A stretch of DNA of 6,270 bases from Oceanospirillaceae bacterium (GTDB taxonomy: Bacteria > Pseudomonadota > Gammaproteobacteria > Pseudomonadales > Balneatricaceae): contig JAGSHA010000197.1 of assembly GCA_023954795.1 (NCBI GenBank), positions 1-6,270 of the forward strand, in the 5' to 3' direction. This document shows, piece after piece, positions 1 to 5,916 of this stretch; position 1 is the first letter of the stretch, and each line of letters starts with the position of its first letter. Below the pieces are notes generated by a model, which was not told the origin of the DNA, made no database searches, and saw only the letters and a program-made list of their open reading frames with translations. Both the position numbers and the translations under genes were made by a program.

Positions 1-150
1 CACCGCATCGTAACTGCACAATTCCAGCTTCTGTCCCCGTGCGTCCAACAATCCGGCAACCCCTGCCTCCAACTGCTGCGCTTCTAACGCCAGCTGTGGA
101 AAGTGCAGGTAGAGCCAGAGGGACTCACGTTCGGTGGCTAGACGGTTCAT
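1..150 (-). CDS. imuB: ImuB, Y-family polymerase-like protein (N-terminal 50 codons only, cut by window edge)
   Basis: This gene starts at ATG 150-148 and stays open to the window edge, so only its first 50 residues are visible. After a short leader they read LWLYLHFPQLALEA, the characteristic N-terminus of ImuB, a catalytically inactive Y-family polymerase relative that bridges the beta clamp, ImuA and DnaE2 during damage-induced translesion synthesis. In active Y-family polymerases the equivalent strand carries the metal-binding aspartates (as in DinB, HVDMDCFF); here no acidic residue is present at that place, which fits the non-catalytic family. The start lies 6 nt after the imuA stop codon, with no strong ribosome-binding site, which suggests translational coupling. 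The protein is usually followed by dnaE2, which would lie outside this window. Family assignment is from recognised sequence and context; the clamp-binding and C-terminal regions cannot be inspected. Confidence 0.85.
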   Translation of the reverse strand, partial: MNRLATERESLWLYLHFPQLALEAQQLEAGVAGLLDARGQKLELCSYDAV

Positions 151-156
151 CGGCTT

Positions 157-855
157 TTAAGTGGATGTGCCAACCAGAGTCAGGCGCGTTGGCCCGGCAT
201 CAGGTTCAGCAGTTTGAGAGACCACCGGAGAGACCGGAATCAGACGCGGCGGTAATGGCCAGCCTCCACGTCGTTTCAGAGCACTCACCGTGACACCTTC
301 AGGGTGAGGCTCCAGCAACAAACGACAAGGCGCAGCAGAGTGTTGTGACTGACAACGGCTATGGCGAAACAGGAATCCCCGACAATCCCCCTCAACCGCC
401 GCCACCTGTAAACGCCGGATCGCTTTCTCTTGCCCGGCGGGTAACCACCCCAAAACCGCACTGCAACAACCACTTTTTAAGCTTTGCTCCAGACACCAGA
501 GTCGATCACGACGGCTATTGCTCCGTACAACCTGCACCCGATCCAGATTCACCCCGGCATCCAGCAAAGCTGGCGCGTAAGGAATATGCGGCGGATCCAC
601 CCACAACACCCAACGTTCCTGCTGGGACAGCTCAGCCAGCAGCGGCAACAGCACACCCAGTTCACCGCTGCCCTCGTCACTGTAGAGCAACTCCACCAGC
701 TGTGATGCCTGCCAGCCCTGGCCGGGCAACAGGGCATCCAACTGTGGAAAGCCACTGCTCAAACATCGGTGACGCGGCTGTTCGGCGGCCTGTCGCCCGC
801 GCCAAACATCGCCTTTGTGAAGCAGTTTATGCAATGAACCGGATTCTGTAGCCAT
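157..855 (-). CDS. imuA: ImuA, translesion synthesis-associated RecA/SulA-like protein
   Basis: The 232-residue product matches the ImuA family (called SulA-like in Pseudomonas), a RecA-fold accessory factor needed with ImuB and DnaE2 for SOS mutagenesis. Visible landmarks are an N-terminal LHKGDVWRG segment (about 12-20), a degenerate P-loop-like GSGE (62-65) without the GKT/S of true ATPases, the block WVDPPHIPYAPALLDAGV (85-102), the LWCLEQSLKSGCCSAVLGW block (119-137) and a C-terminal KRRGGWP (194-200). I chose ATG 855-853 because the family N-terminus begins about there; the frame extends back to GTG 870, but that codon abuts the LexA operator. Neither start has a clear ribosome-binding site. 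imuB follows after 6 nt, so the two are one operon. An almost perfect LexA box (871-890) directly upstream predicts SOS induction. Length is in the family range; family assignment is confident, the exact start less so. Confidence 0.88.
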   Translation of the reverse strand: MATESGSLHKLLHKGDVWRGRQAAEQPRHRCLSSGFPQLDALLPGQGWQASQLVELLYSDEGSGELGVLLPLLAELSQQERWVLWVDPPHIPYAPALLDAGVNLDRVQVVRSNSRRDRLWCLEQSLKSGCCSAVLGWLPAGQEKAIRRLQVAAVEGDCRGFLFRHSRCQSQHSAAPCRLLLEPHPEGVTVSALKRRGGWPLPPRLIPVSPVVSQTAEPDAGPTRLTLVGTST

Positions 856-870
856 AGGAAAACACAACAC

Positions 871-890
871 TACTGTATTTATATACAGTA
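871..890 (-). promoter_or_regulatory. LexA box (SOS operator) of imuAB
   Basis: On the minus strand the site reads TACTGTATATAAATACAGTA, which differs from the E. coli consensus TACTGTATATATATACAGTA at one of 20 positions. The CTGT-N8-ACAG core occupies 873-888. It lies 15 nt upstream of the imuA ATG and covers the predicted transcription start, so bound LexA should block initiation. It shows that the host uses the enterobacterial/gammaproteobacterial LexA recognition type. Confidence 0.93.
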
Positions 891-891
891 T

Positions 892-919
892 ATTATGACG
901 TAAAAATCCCGTGTGGCAA
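892..919 (-). promoter_or_regulatory. Predicted sigma70 promoter of imuAB
   Basis: On the minus strand TTGCCA (919-914) matches the -35 consensus at 5 of 6 positions. CATAAT (897-892) matches the -10 at 5 of 6, with a 16-nt spacer; TAATAT at an 18-nt spacing is an alternative -10. The predicted start falls near 885, inside the LexA box, giving an mRNA leader of about 30 nt. It is a motif call only. Confidence 0.6.
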
Positions 920-977
920 TACTCGAATATAGCGGGAAACGTTCTCAGGAATGATAAAAGGGAGAATCAGAGGGCGG

Positions 978-1035
978 CATCACTGGGGATGATGACTATG
1001 TGCATCGGGAAGAATAATCGTCATCATCGGTGATG
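978..1035. repeat. Imperfect inverted repeat, 15 bp of stem in two blocks
   Basis: CATCAC (978-983) pairs with GTGATG (1030-1035), and GATGATGAC (988-996) pairs with GTCATCATC (1020-1028). A 4-nt bulge (984-987) faces a single G at 1029, and the loop is 23 nt (997-1019). No T-tract follows in either direction, so it is not a typical terminator. It could be an RNA structure, a protein-binding dyad or a decayed mobile element; the function is unknown. Confidence 0.6.
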
Positions 1036-1043
1036 AGTCTGCC

Positions 1044-1067
1044 GGTCGGCTAAAAACCGACCTTACA
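1044..1067 (-). repeat. Degenerate REP-like palindrome (unit C)
   Basis: GGTCGG (1044-1049) and CCGACC (1057-1062) form a stem around CTAAAAA. Read on the minus strand the unit begins TTGTAAGG, a variant of the TTGTAGGG head of the two units at 1094-1142. Its stem differs from theirs by paired changes that keep base pairing, so it is probably an older copy of the same repeat family. Confidence 0.6.
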
Positions 1068-1093
1068 AAGGGTTCGGACTTACTACAACGCGC

Positions 1094-1142
1094 TTGTAGG
1101 GCAGCCTTCAGGCTGCCGGCAGGCTAAAAGCCTGCCCTACAA
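1094..1142. repeat. Head-out pair of REP-like palindromes (BIME-like element)
   Basis: Two hairpins sit back to back. Unit A (1094-1117, plus) has head TTGTAG, then GGCAGCC-TTCA-GGCTGCC. Unit B (1118-1142, minus) has the same head and the stem GGCAGGCT-AAA-AGCCTGCC. The outer 11 bp, TTGTAGGGCAG (1094-1104) and CTGCCCTACAA (1132-1142), are a perfect inverted repeat. A GTAG tetranucleotide before an imperfect palindrome is the known signature of REP elements mobilised by RAYT transposases. No transposase gene is in the window, so mobilisation in trans is an inference. A further CTACAA (1083-1088) faces the unit A head across 5 nt. Confidence 0.8.
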
Positions 1143-1155
1143 CATGACTATAAGA

Positions 1156-1893
1156 TCAATCCCGCCAGATGACGCTAGCCATACGACCGGTCACGCCATC
1201 ACGTCGGTAGGAGTAGAACAGATCAGAATCGGTATAAGTGCAGTGTTCCCCACCGCTGATAGCCGCCACACCGGCAGCACTCAACCGTAAACGGGCCAGC
1301 TGATAGATATCTGCCAGCCACTTATCTTCAGCCTCTTTACCCGCTACCGGCAGAAAAGCCTGTTCGGAAGCCGGTAGCAGATCACAGAACTGTGTACGGA
1401 CTTCACCACCCACCTCAAACGCCTGCGGACCGATCGCCGGACCCAACCAGCACATCACCTGTGCAGGATCGTCAAAACAGTTCAGGGTCGCTTCCAATAC
1501 ACCATCCGCCAGCCCGCGCCAGCCTGCGTGTGCGACAGCGACCTTCCGCCCCTTTTGATCCGCAAAGAAGACCGGCAAACAATCGGCGGTCATCACAATA
1601 CATGCCTGTCCGGGTTGATCACTCCAACAGGCATCAGCTTCAGGCACACTGCCGTCGGCACAAGCTTCCACCACATTGATGCCATGCACTTGCTGCAACC
1701 ATTGTGGCGGCAGCTTCAAGCCCAGCTCACGCATCAGCTGACTTCGATTGGCAGCAACCGCGGCCGGATCATCGTCGACATGATCACCCAGATTCAAACC
1801 CGCATAAGGCATGATACTGACACCGCCTAAGCGGGTTGTTGTCAGTGCATGAACATTTGTCGGGGCAGCCCAGTCAGCGATGATCCGTTGCAT
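1156..1893 (-). CDS. pgeF: PgeF (YfiH), peptidoglycan editing factor / multicopper-polyphenol-oxidase-like protein
   Basis: The 245-residue protein is of the YfiH/PgeF family, length as in E. coli. In E. coli it prevents L-serine from replacing L-alanine in peptidoglycan stem peptides; relatives also act on purine nucleosides. It is cytoplasmic, with no signal sequence. The family's metal/active-site residues are intact: His70 in QQVHG, Cys105 in MTADCLP and His122 in AHAGWRG; further conserved blocks are TTTRLGGVS (18-26) and GLNLGDHV (32-39), with a GPAIG motif about 30 residues after HAGWRG and a C-terminal DLFYSYRRDG. Start ATG 1893-1891 is preceded by GAGAG at about 8 nt. It follows rluD by 29 nt on the same strand, the rluD-yfiH order known from E. 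coli, so co-transcription with rluD is likely. Downstream there is no clpB, as there is in E. coli, but a repeat-rich spacer and imuAB. Confidence 0.93.
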   Translation of the reverse strand: MQRIIADWAAPTNVHALTTTRLGGVSIMPYAGLNLGDHVDDDPAAVAANRSQLMRELGLKLPPQWLQQVHGINVVEACADGSVPEADACWSDQPGQACIVMTADCLPVFFADQKGRKVAVAHAGWRGLADGVLEATLNCFDDPAQVMCWLGPAIGPQAFEVGGEVRTQFCDLLPASEQAFLPVAGKEAEDKWLADIYQLARLRLSAAGVAAISGGEHCTYTDSDLFYSYRRDGVTGRMASVIWRD

Positions 1894-1922
1894 GTTGAAT
1901 ACTCTCTTCTTATTGCGCGATC

Positions 1923-2891
1923 TTAGAAATCGTTATCCTGGGCAACCGCATCCTGCTTCAGTGCTTCCAGCAACTGCTGGATATCATCGGGCAGATCCAC
2001 TTCCCAAGACATCAGCTCACCGGTTTTCGGATGCCAGAGTTCCAACTTCTTCGCATGCAGTGCCTGACGCTTAAAGCCACGCAGTAACTGTTGCAGTTCT
2101 TCCGTGGTGCCTTTCGGCAGACGGAAACGACCGCCGTATAGCGGATCACCAATCAGCGGATAGTTAATGTAAGACATATGCACACGAATCTGGTGGGTAC
2201 GGCCCGTTTCCAGCTTCAGGCGAATATGCGTATGGGCGCTGAATTTTTCCAGTATTCGATAATGGGTTTGTGCTTCTTTACCCAATCCCACCACGGCCAT
2301 TTTCTGGCGGTGCTTGGAGTGACGGGCCATCGGCTCGTCCACCGTACCACCACCTGTCATCACACGGTTTACCACCGCTTCATATTCACGGCCCATGGTG
2401 CGTTCCTGCAACTGAACCACCAGCTCAGTTTGCGCCTGAATCGTTTTCGCGACCACCATCAAACCGGTGGTATCCATATCAAGGCGGTGCACAATCCCTG
2501 CACGCGGCACCTGATTGATATCGGGAAAGTGGTGCAACAACGCATTCAGCAAGGTGCCATCAGAATGACCCGGAGCCGGATGTACCACCAGCCCAGCCGG
2601 TTTGTTAATCACCATAATATCGTCATCTTCATAGACGATATCCAACGGGATGTCCTGCGGCTGATGGGCTTCGATCACCTCGAGCTGCGCATCAAGCTGC
2701 ACCGATTCGCCACCCATCAACTTATCCCGTGGACGTTTTGCCTGACCATCTACGGTGATAGAGCCGTCTTTAATCCACTCCTGAAGACGGGAGCGGGAAT
2801 AATCCGGGAACAATTGCGCAACGGCCTGATCTAACCGTTTCCCTACCAAGTCATCGGAGACCTGTGCGTGCAAGCTTATCTGTTCTGACAT
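1923..2891 (-). CDS. rluD: RluD, 23S rRNA pseudouridine(1911/1915/1917) synthase
   Basis: The 322-residue protein is a RluA-family pseudouridine synthase; E. coli RluD is about 326. RluD converts three uridines in helix 69 of 23S rRNA and supports ribosome assembly. An N-terminal S4 RNA-binding domain (about 17-75) contains GKRLDQAVAQLFPDYSRSRLQEWI. The catalytic domain shows INKPAGLVVHPAPG (95-108), the catalytic loop HRLDMDTTG with Asp138 as the nucleophile, and the C-terminal TGRTHQIRVHM and YPLIGDPLYGG motifs. E. coli has Lys where this protein has Met139 in that loop. Start ATG 2891-2889 has AAGG at good spacing. pgeF follows after 29 nt, and bamD is divergent upstream, exactly the E. 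coli arrangement, which separates RluD from its paralogues RluA and RluC. No clear promoter stands out in the divergent spacer on this strand. Confidence 0.95.
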   Translation of the reverse strand: MSEQISLHAQVSDDLVGKRLDQAVAQLFPDYSRSRLQEWIKDGSITVDGQAKRPRDKLMGGESVQLDAQLEVIEAHQPQDIPLDIVYEDDDIMVINKPAGLVVHPAPGHSDGTLLNALLHHFPDINQVPRAGIVHRLDMDTTGLMVVAKTIQAQTELVVQLQERTMGREYEAVVNRVMTGGGTVDEPMARHSKHRQKMAVVGLGKEAQTHYRILEKFSAHTHIRLKLETGRTHQIRVHMSYINYPLIGDPLYGGRFRLPKGTTEELQQLLRGFKRQALHAKKLELWHPKTGELMSWEVDLPDDIQQLLEALKQDAVAQDNDF

Positions 2892-3098
2892 TGAAACCTT
2901 AATCTGCTATGCCGCCTATCTGCCGGGAAATTGCCTTTAAATGCCTTAGAGACTTTGGCTTAGATAGGGGTTGTGTTTAAATAGGCTGTTATTCAACCGC
3001 AAGCGGCCTGATGGACCAAGCCTCATCCGCTGCGTTTTTCAATCATATCCGCCCAGTATAACTGGTTACGGCTTAGGACTACATCGAGATTCAACAGG
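2892..3098. promoter_or_regulatory. Divergent promoter region between rluD and bamD
   Basis: This 207-bp spacer must hold promoters for both directions. For bamD the best -10 candidate is TATAAC (3057-3062, 5 of 6), which would start RNA near 3069, but no good -35 stands 16-18 nt upstream. A second weak option further upstream is TTGGCT with TAAATA at a 17-nt spacing. For rluD I find no convincing hexamer pair. A 7-bp inverted repeat, CCTATCT (2915-2921) and AGATAGG (2962-2968), spans the rluD-proximal half. No ORF is credible here. Confidence 0.4.
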
Positions 3099-4043
3099 AT
3101 GCGTATCACCAAGATTATCGCAGTCGCAGCCCTCTGTGTTCTGGTTTCTGCCTGCTCCTCTAATGATGAACTAGAGATTCCGGATCTACCTGAGCAAGAG
3201 ATCTACGAAGATGCACTGGAAGCACTCGAGCTGGACAACTATGTTCTGGCGATTGAAAAGCTGCAGTTGCTGGAAGCCCGCTACCCCTTTGGTCGTTATT
3301 CTGAACAGGCACAGCTTGAGCTGACGTATGCCTACTTCAAGAATTTCGAACCCGAAGCCGCCCGCGCCTCGGCCGATCGCTTTATCCGCCTGCATCCAAA
3401 CCATGAAAACATCGATTACGCGTATTACCTGAAAGGTCTGACTGCGTTTGAGCAGGATCGCACCTTCTTTATCAAGTACCTGCCACTGGATGAGACTAAA
3501 CGTGATCCGGGTGCGGCACTGGATGGTTTCGACAGCTTCCGCTCTCTGGTACGTCTGTACCCAGACAGCGAATACGCACCGGACGCGCGCAAGCGTATGG
3601 TCCACCTGAAAAACCGTCTGGCAACTTACGAGGTTCACGTAGCGCACTACTACATCCAGCGTGGCGCTTATCTGGCAGCCGCTAACCGTGGTCGTTACGT
3701 GGTAGAGAACCTGCAGAGAACCCCGGCGATTCCGGCGGCACTGGCCGTGATGGTTGAAGCCTACACTCTGCTGGGACGGGTTGAACTCGCCGACGACGCA
3801 ATGGCCGTGCTGAATGCGAACTATCCGAACTACGTATACCATCCGGTTAAAGAGTCTGAAAAGACCCTGCTGGATGCCGCCACTTTCGACCTATTCCGTG
3901 GCGCACCTGAGGCACCAGCACCCGTTATCAACACCCTGTCTGACGAAGAAGCAGAAGAGAAACGTTCCTGGCTGAACCGTCTCTCCCTTGGCCTGTTCGG
4001 TGACGACGGCGAAGAAGACGCCAAAGAGACTCAGGACAAATAA
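3099..4043 (+). CDS. bamD: BamD, outer membrane protein assembly lipoprotein
   Basis: The 314-residue product is BamD (YfiO/ComL), the essential lipoprotein of the BAM complex that inserts beta-barrel proteins into the outer membrane. A lipoprotein signal peptide (1-18) ends in the lipobox VSAC, so Cys19 would be acylated; Ser follows at +2, consistent with outer-membrane sorting. The body is TPR-like; the family landmark LEARYPFGRYSEQAQLELTY (58-77) is clear, followed by repeats with FIRLHPNHENIDYAYYLKGL and VRLYPDSEYAPDA. E. coli BamD has about 245 residues; the extra length is a C-terminal extension (about 265-314) with a proline/alanine stretch, a hydrophobic SWLNRLSLGLFG segment and an acidic end, as in longer non-enteric BamDs. 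ATG 3099 puts the signal peptide at the N-terminus; AGG touches the ATG and GAG lies 10 nt upstream, so the ribosome-binding site is weak. A strong terminator follows. Confidence 0.95.
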   Translation: MRITKIIAVAALCVLVSACSSNDELEIPDLPEQEIYEDALEALELDNYVLAIEKLQLLEARYPFGRYSEQAQLELTYAYFKNFEPEAARASADRFIRLHPNHENIDYAYYLKGLTAFEQDRTFFIKYLPLDETKRDPGAALDGFDSFRSLVRLYPDSEYAPDARKRMVHLKNRLATYEVHVAHYYIQRGAYLAAANRGRYVVENLQRTPAIPAALAVMVEAYTLLGRVELADDAMAVLNANYPNYVYHPVKESEKTLLDAATFDLFRGAPEAPAPVINTLSDEEAEEKRSWLNRLSLGLFGDDGEEDAKETQDK

Positions 4044-4080
4044 GAGCCACAGTCACAATCAATAAACAGTAACAAACAAT

Positions 4081-4109
4081 AAAAAGCCCGGTCATGACCG
4101 GGCTTTTTT
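4081..4109. terminator. Bidirectional intrinsic terminator between bamD and thiO
   Basis: GCCCGGTCATGACCGGGC (4086-4103) is a perfect 18-bp palindrome, flanked by five A (4081-4085) and six T (4104-4109). Read either way it is a GC-rich hairpin followed by a U-tract. It lies 37 nt after the bamD stop and 23 nt after the thiO stop, so it can end both convergent transcripts. Confidence 0.95.
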
Positions 4110-4132
4110 GTATCTGCGCTCAGGCGATTGGA

Positions 4133-5233
4133 TCAAACAGATGTGACTCGCCCACTCAGCGTATACGCGGCCGGATCAATAATCGGTGTACGTCCCAGTA
4201 ATTGATCGGACAGCAAGCGGGTCGATGCTGGCGCCAGCACCAGCCCATTACGGAAATGCCCGGCGTTCATATACAGATTATCGTATCCCGGCACCGCACC
4301 AATAAACGGTACCCCTTCCGGTGATCCCGGACGTAATCCCGCCCAATGATGCTCAATCGGATGGTCCGCCAGCTCAGGCACTATATTGATCGCCGTCTCA
4401 TAGAGTGAGGCGCGTGCGTCTTCGGTGGTCTCTTTTTCAAAGCCGGTATGTTCCATGGTACTGCCGATCAACACCCGACCGTCATTACGCGGAATCACAT
4501 AACGTCCGTCCATCAACACCACACGGTTCACTAACCCTTGCGGCGCTTTGAAAATCATCATCTGACCACGCACCGGTTCAACGGGCACATTCAGCCCCAG
4601 TGGTTTCACCAGTTCACCACTCCATGAACCCGCCGCGATAATCGTCTTGTCCGCACGGATCTCACCTTTATTGGTCTTAATCCCTTTCACCTGCTCACCT
4701 TCAATGATCAGGCTTTCCAGCGGTTGATGCTCAAGCACCGTCACGTTATCACGCCCCACCAGACTCTGACGCAAGGAACGCCCCAAGCGCGGGTTGCGGA
4801 TACTGGCCACTTCCGGCATCCACAACGCTTCGCCGAGGTCTTCTTTCAGGTGGGGTTCTTTCTGGTAGAGGAAATCTGCATCCACGGTTGTCAGGGGGCG
4901 GTGATGCTTCGCCGCCCAGCGACGCGCTTCGTCCGCATCTTCCACCGACACCATAAACATACCTTTCTGACGCAGCTCCGGATCGTAACCGGTCTCTTCC
5001 AGCAACTCCTGTGCGAGCAAGACATAACTGCTTTGGGACCAGGTCGCCAGTGCAGTAATTGGATCTTTGTAGCGCCACGGGTACAGCGGAGAAACAATAC
5101 CGCCCCCCGCCCAGGAGGATTCTTCCGCACAGCCACGACGATCAACCAGGGTGACATCGGCACCGGCTGTAGACAGCTCACGCGCCATCATCATCCCGAT
5201 AACACCACCACCAACGATCAGATAATCAGACAT
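4133..5233 (-). CDS. thiO: ThiO, FAD-dependent glycine oxidase
   Basis: The 366-residue flavoprotein belongs to the DAO family, ThiO type. It oxidises glycine with O2 to iminoacetate (dehydroglycine) and H2O2; ThiG uses the imine for the thiazole ring of thiamine. Visible are the dinucleotide-binding GGGVIG (8-13), Asp31 closing the second strand for FAD ribose, SSWAGGGIVSPLYPWRY (39-55), VEPVRGQMMIFKAP (218-231), YVIPRNDGRVLIGSTMEHTGF (245-265), GLRPG with Arg301, and HFRNGLVLAP with Arg328, the counterpart of the substrate-binding arginine of Bacillus glycine oxidase. Start ATG 5233-5231 has GGAGG at 4 nt. Length fits the family. No thiazole genes are nearby; the neighbours on the same strand are pilin genes fimT and pilE, as near Pseudomonas thiO. 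The 83-bp gap to fimT has no terminator, so read-through from fimT is possible. Other amino-acid oxidases of the family are a less likely alternative. Confidence 0.9.
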   Translation of the reverse strand: MSDYLIVGGGVIGMMMARELSTAGADVTLVDRRGCAEESSWAGGGIVSPLYPWRYKDPITALATWSQSSYVLLAQELLEETGYDPELRQKGMFMVSVEDADEARRWAAKHHRPLTTVDADFLYQKEPHLKEDLGEALWMPEVASIRNPRLGRSLRQSLVGRDNVTVLEHQPLESLIIEGEQVKGIKTNKGEIRADKTIIAAGSWSGELVKPLGLNVPVEPVRGQMMIFKAPQGLVNRVVLMDGRYVIPRNDGRVLIGSTMEHTGFEKETTEDARASLYETAINIVPELADHPIEHHWAGLRPGSPEGVPFIGAVPGYDNLYMNAGHFRNGLVLAPASTRLLSDQLLGRTPIIDPAAYTLSGRVTSV

Positions 5234-5316
5234 GCATCCTCCAGTATTCTCAACAACTTAGACCGAATGCCGAGAGTATGACACAACACCTACCCCCTCA
5301 AGGGCCAATTTACGCT

Positions 5317-5916
5317 TTAATGACCCAGATACTGGTCTATATCAGCGATGTCTTTATTCGAGAAATCTGTCAGCCGTACCCGTCCGGTCATCTGCAACAC
5401 CAACTTCACGCCTTCATTAAGATCGGCCTCGTCAAAAATATAAAAAGATCCGTTAGCGCCACCCAGTAAACTGCCATTACTTTCATACACCGTTGAGTCA
5501 CCTCGGTTCCAAACCACCTGTCCGCCGCTCTCCAGATCAATTACCCGAATGAGTTCGTCGTTATTCGCTGCCGAATAAAGCCGATCCTCATCCACATCTT
5601 TAAACAACAGAACCTGAGCCCAGATCGATTTCCCCGATCGCCCATCACCAACACACTGCTGGGCATCATCTGTCGCACACAGCACTACCTGGCTGTTTTG
5701 CCGCACGGCTTCCGTGCGTGCCAGAGCCAGCGAAGAGCGCATTTTGTTATGGGTTTCAGAGATACGGGCATCCACAACCAGATCCGACAGATCGGGAACG
5801 GCAACAAACATCAGAATAGAAAGAACATAGAGGGTGACCAACAGCTCGATCAGGGTAAAACCCCTTGCCTCAGCCACAAAGTGCCCTGCCGGGCGACGAC
5901 ATACATCCGTGTACAT
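5317..5916 (-). CDS. fimT: FimT/GspH-type minor pilin (pseudopilin)
   Basis: The 199-residue protein is a type IV (pseudo)pilin of the GspH/FimT family. The prepilin peptidase site is G19|F20 in ARGFTLIELLVTLYVLSIL, with Glu24 as the conserved Glu5 of the mature protein; residues 20-40 are the hydrophobic helix. Then come TEAVRQNSQVVLC (68-80), a probable disulfide pair Cys80/Cys88, and a C-terminal TGRVRL (177-182). GRVR fits the GRxR motif that was shown to bind DNA in FimT proteins of naturally transformable bacteria. I chose ATG 5916-5914, with GGGAG at 6 nt; it gives a 19-residue leader. GTG 5877-5875, with AGGG at 6 nt, would give a more typical 6-residue leader and cannot be excluded. 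The pilE-like gene lies upstream and thiO downstream on the same strand. A type II secretion GspH is less likely given the pilE neighbour. Confidence 0.85.
   Translation of the reverse strand: MYTDVCRRPAGHFVAEARGFTLIELLVTLYVLSILMFVAVPDLSDLVVDARISETHNKMRSSLALARTEAVRQNSQVVLCATDDAQQCVGDGRSGKSIWAQVLLFKDVDEDRLYSAANNDELIRVIDLESGGQVVWNRGDSTVYESNGSLLGGANGSFYIFDEADLNEGVKLVLQMTGRVRLTDFSNKDIADIDQYLGH

Larger units (their letters stand above)
891..1155. other. Non-coding spacer between pgeF and imuA with palindromic elements
   Basis: I see no plausible gene here. From left to right it holds the imuA promoter, an imperfect long hairpin (978-1035), one degenerate REP-like palindrome (1044-1067) and a head-to-head REP pair (1094-1142). 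The pgeF stop codon follows at 1156. No T-tract follows the hairpins in the pgeF reading direction, so a classical intrinsic terminator for pgeF is not evident, although the REP pair could stabilise the 3' end of that message. Confidence 0.7.

Noticed and set aside
345..851. Plus-strand open frame opposite imuA, Pro/Ala/His-rich
   Set aside because: It is the complement of a recognised ImuA; its composition is typical of a shadow frame.
1044..1142. Short CRISPR array
   Set aside because: The copies are inverted relative to each other, unevenly spaced and differ in the stems; there are no spacers of constant length.
2178..2834. Long plus-strand open frame (218 codons) opposite rluD
   Set aside because: It lies wholly antisense to a clearly conserved RluD, is rich in His/Gln/Arg as antisense frames of such genes are, and shows no recognisable domain.
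3186..3842. Long minus-strand open frame (218 codons) opposite bamD
   Set aside because: It is wholly antisense to BamD, with Val/Gln/Arg-rich low-quality composition and no ribosome-binding site of note.
4724..5281. Plus-strand open frame of 185 codons opposite thiO
   Set aside because: It overlaps motif-bearing ThiO coding sequence and has no family resemblance.
5290..5306. CCCCT/AGGG dyad in the fimT-thiO gap as a terminator
   Set aside because: The stem is only about 4 bp with almost no loop, and no U-tract follows it.
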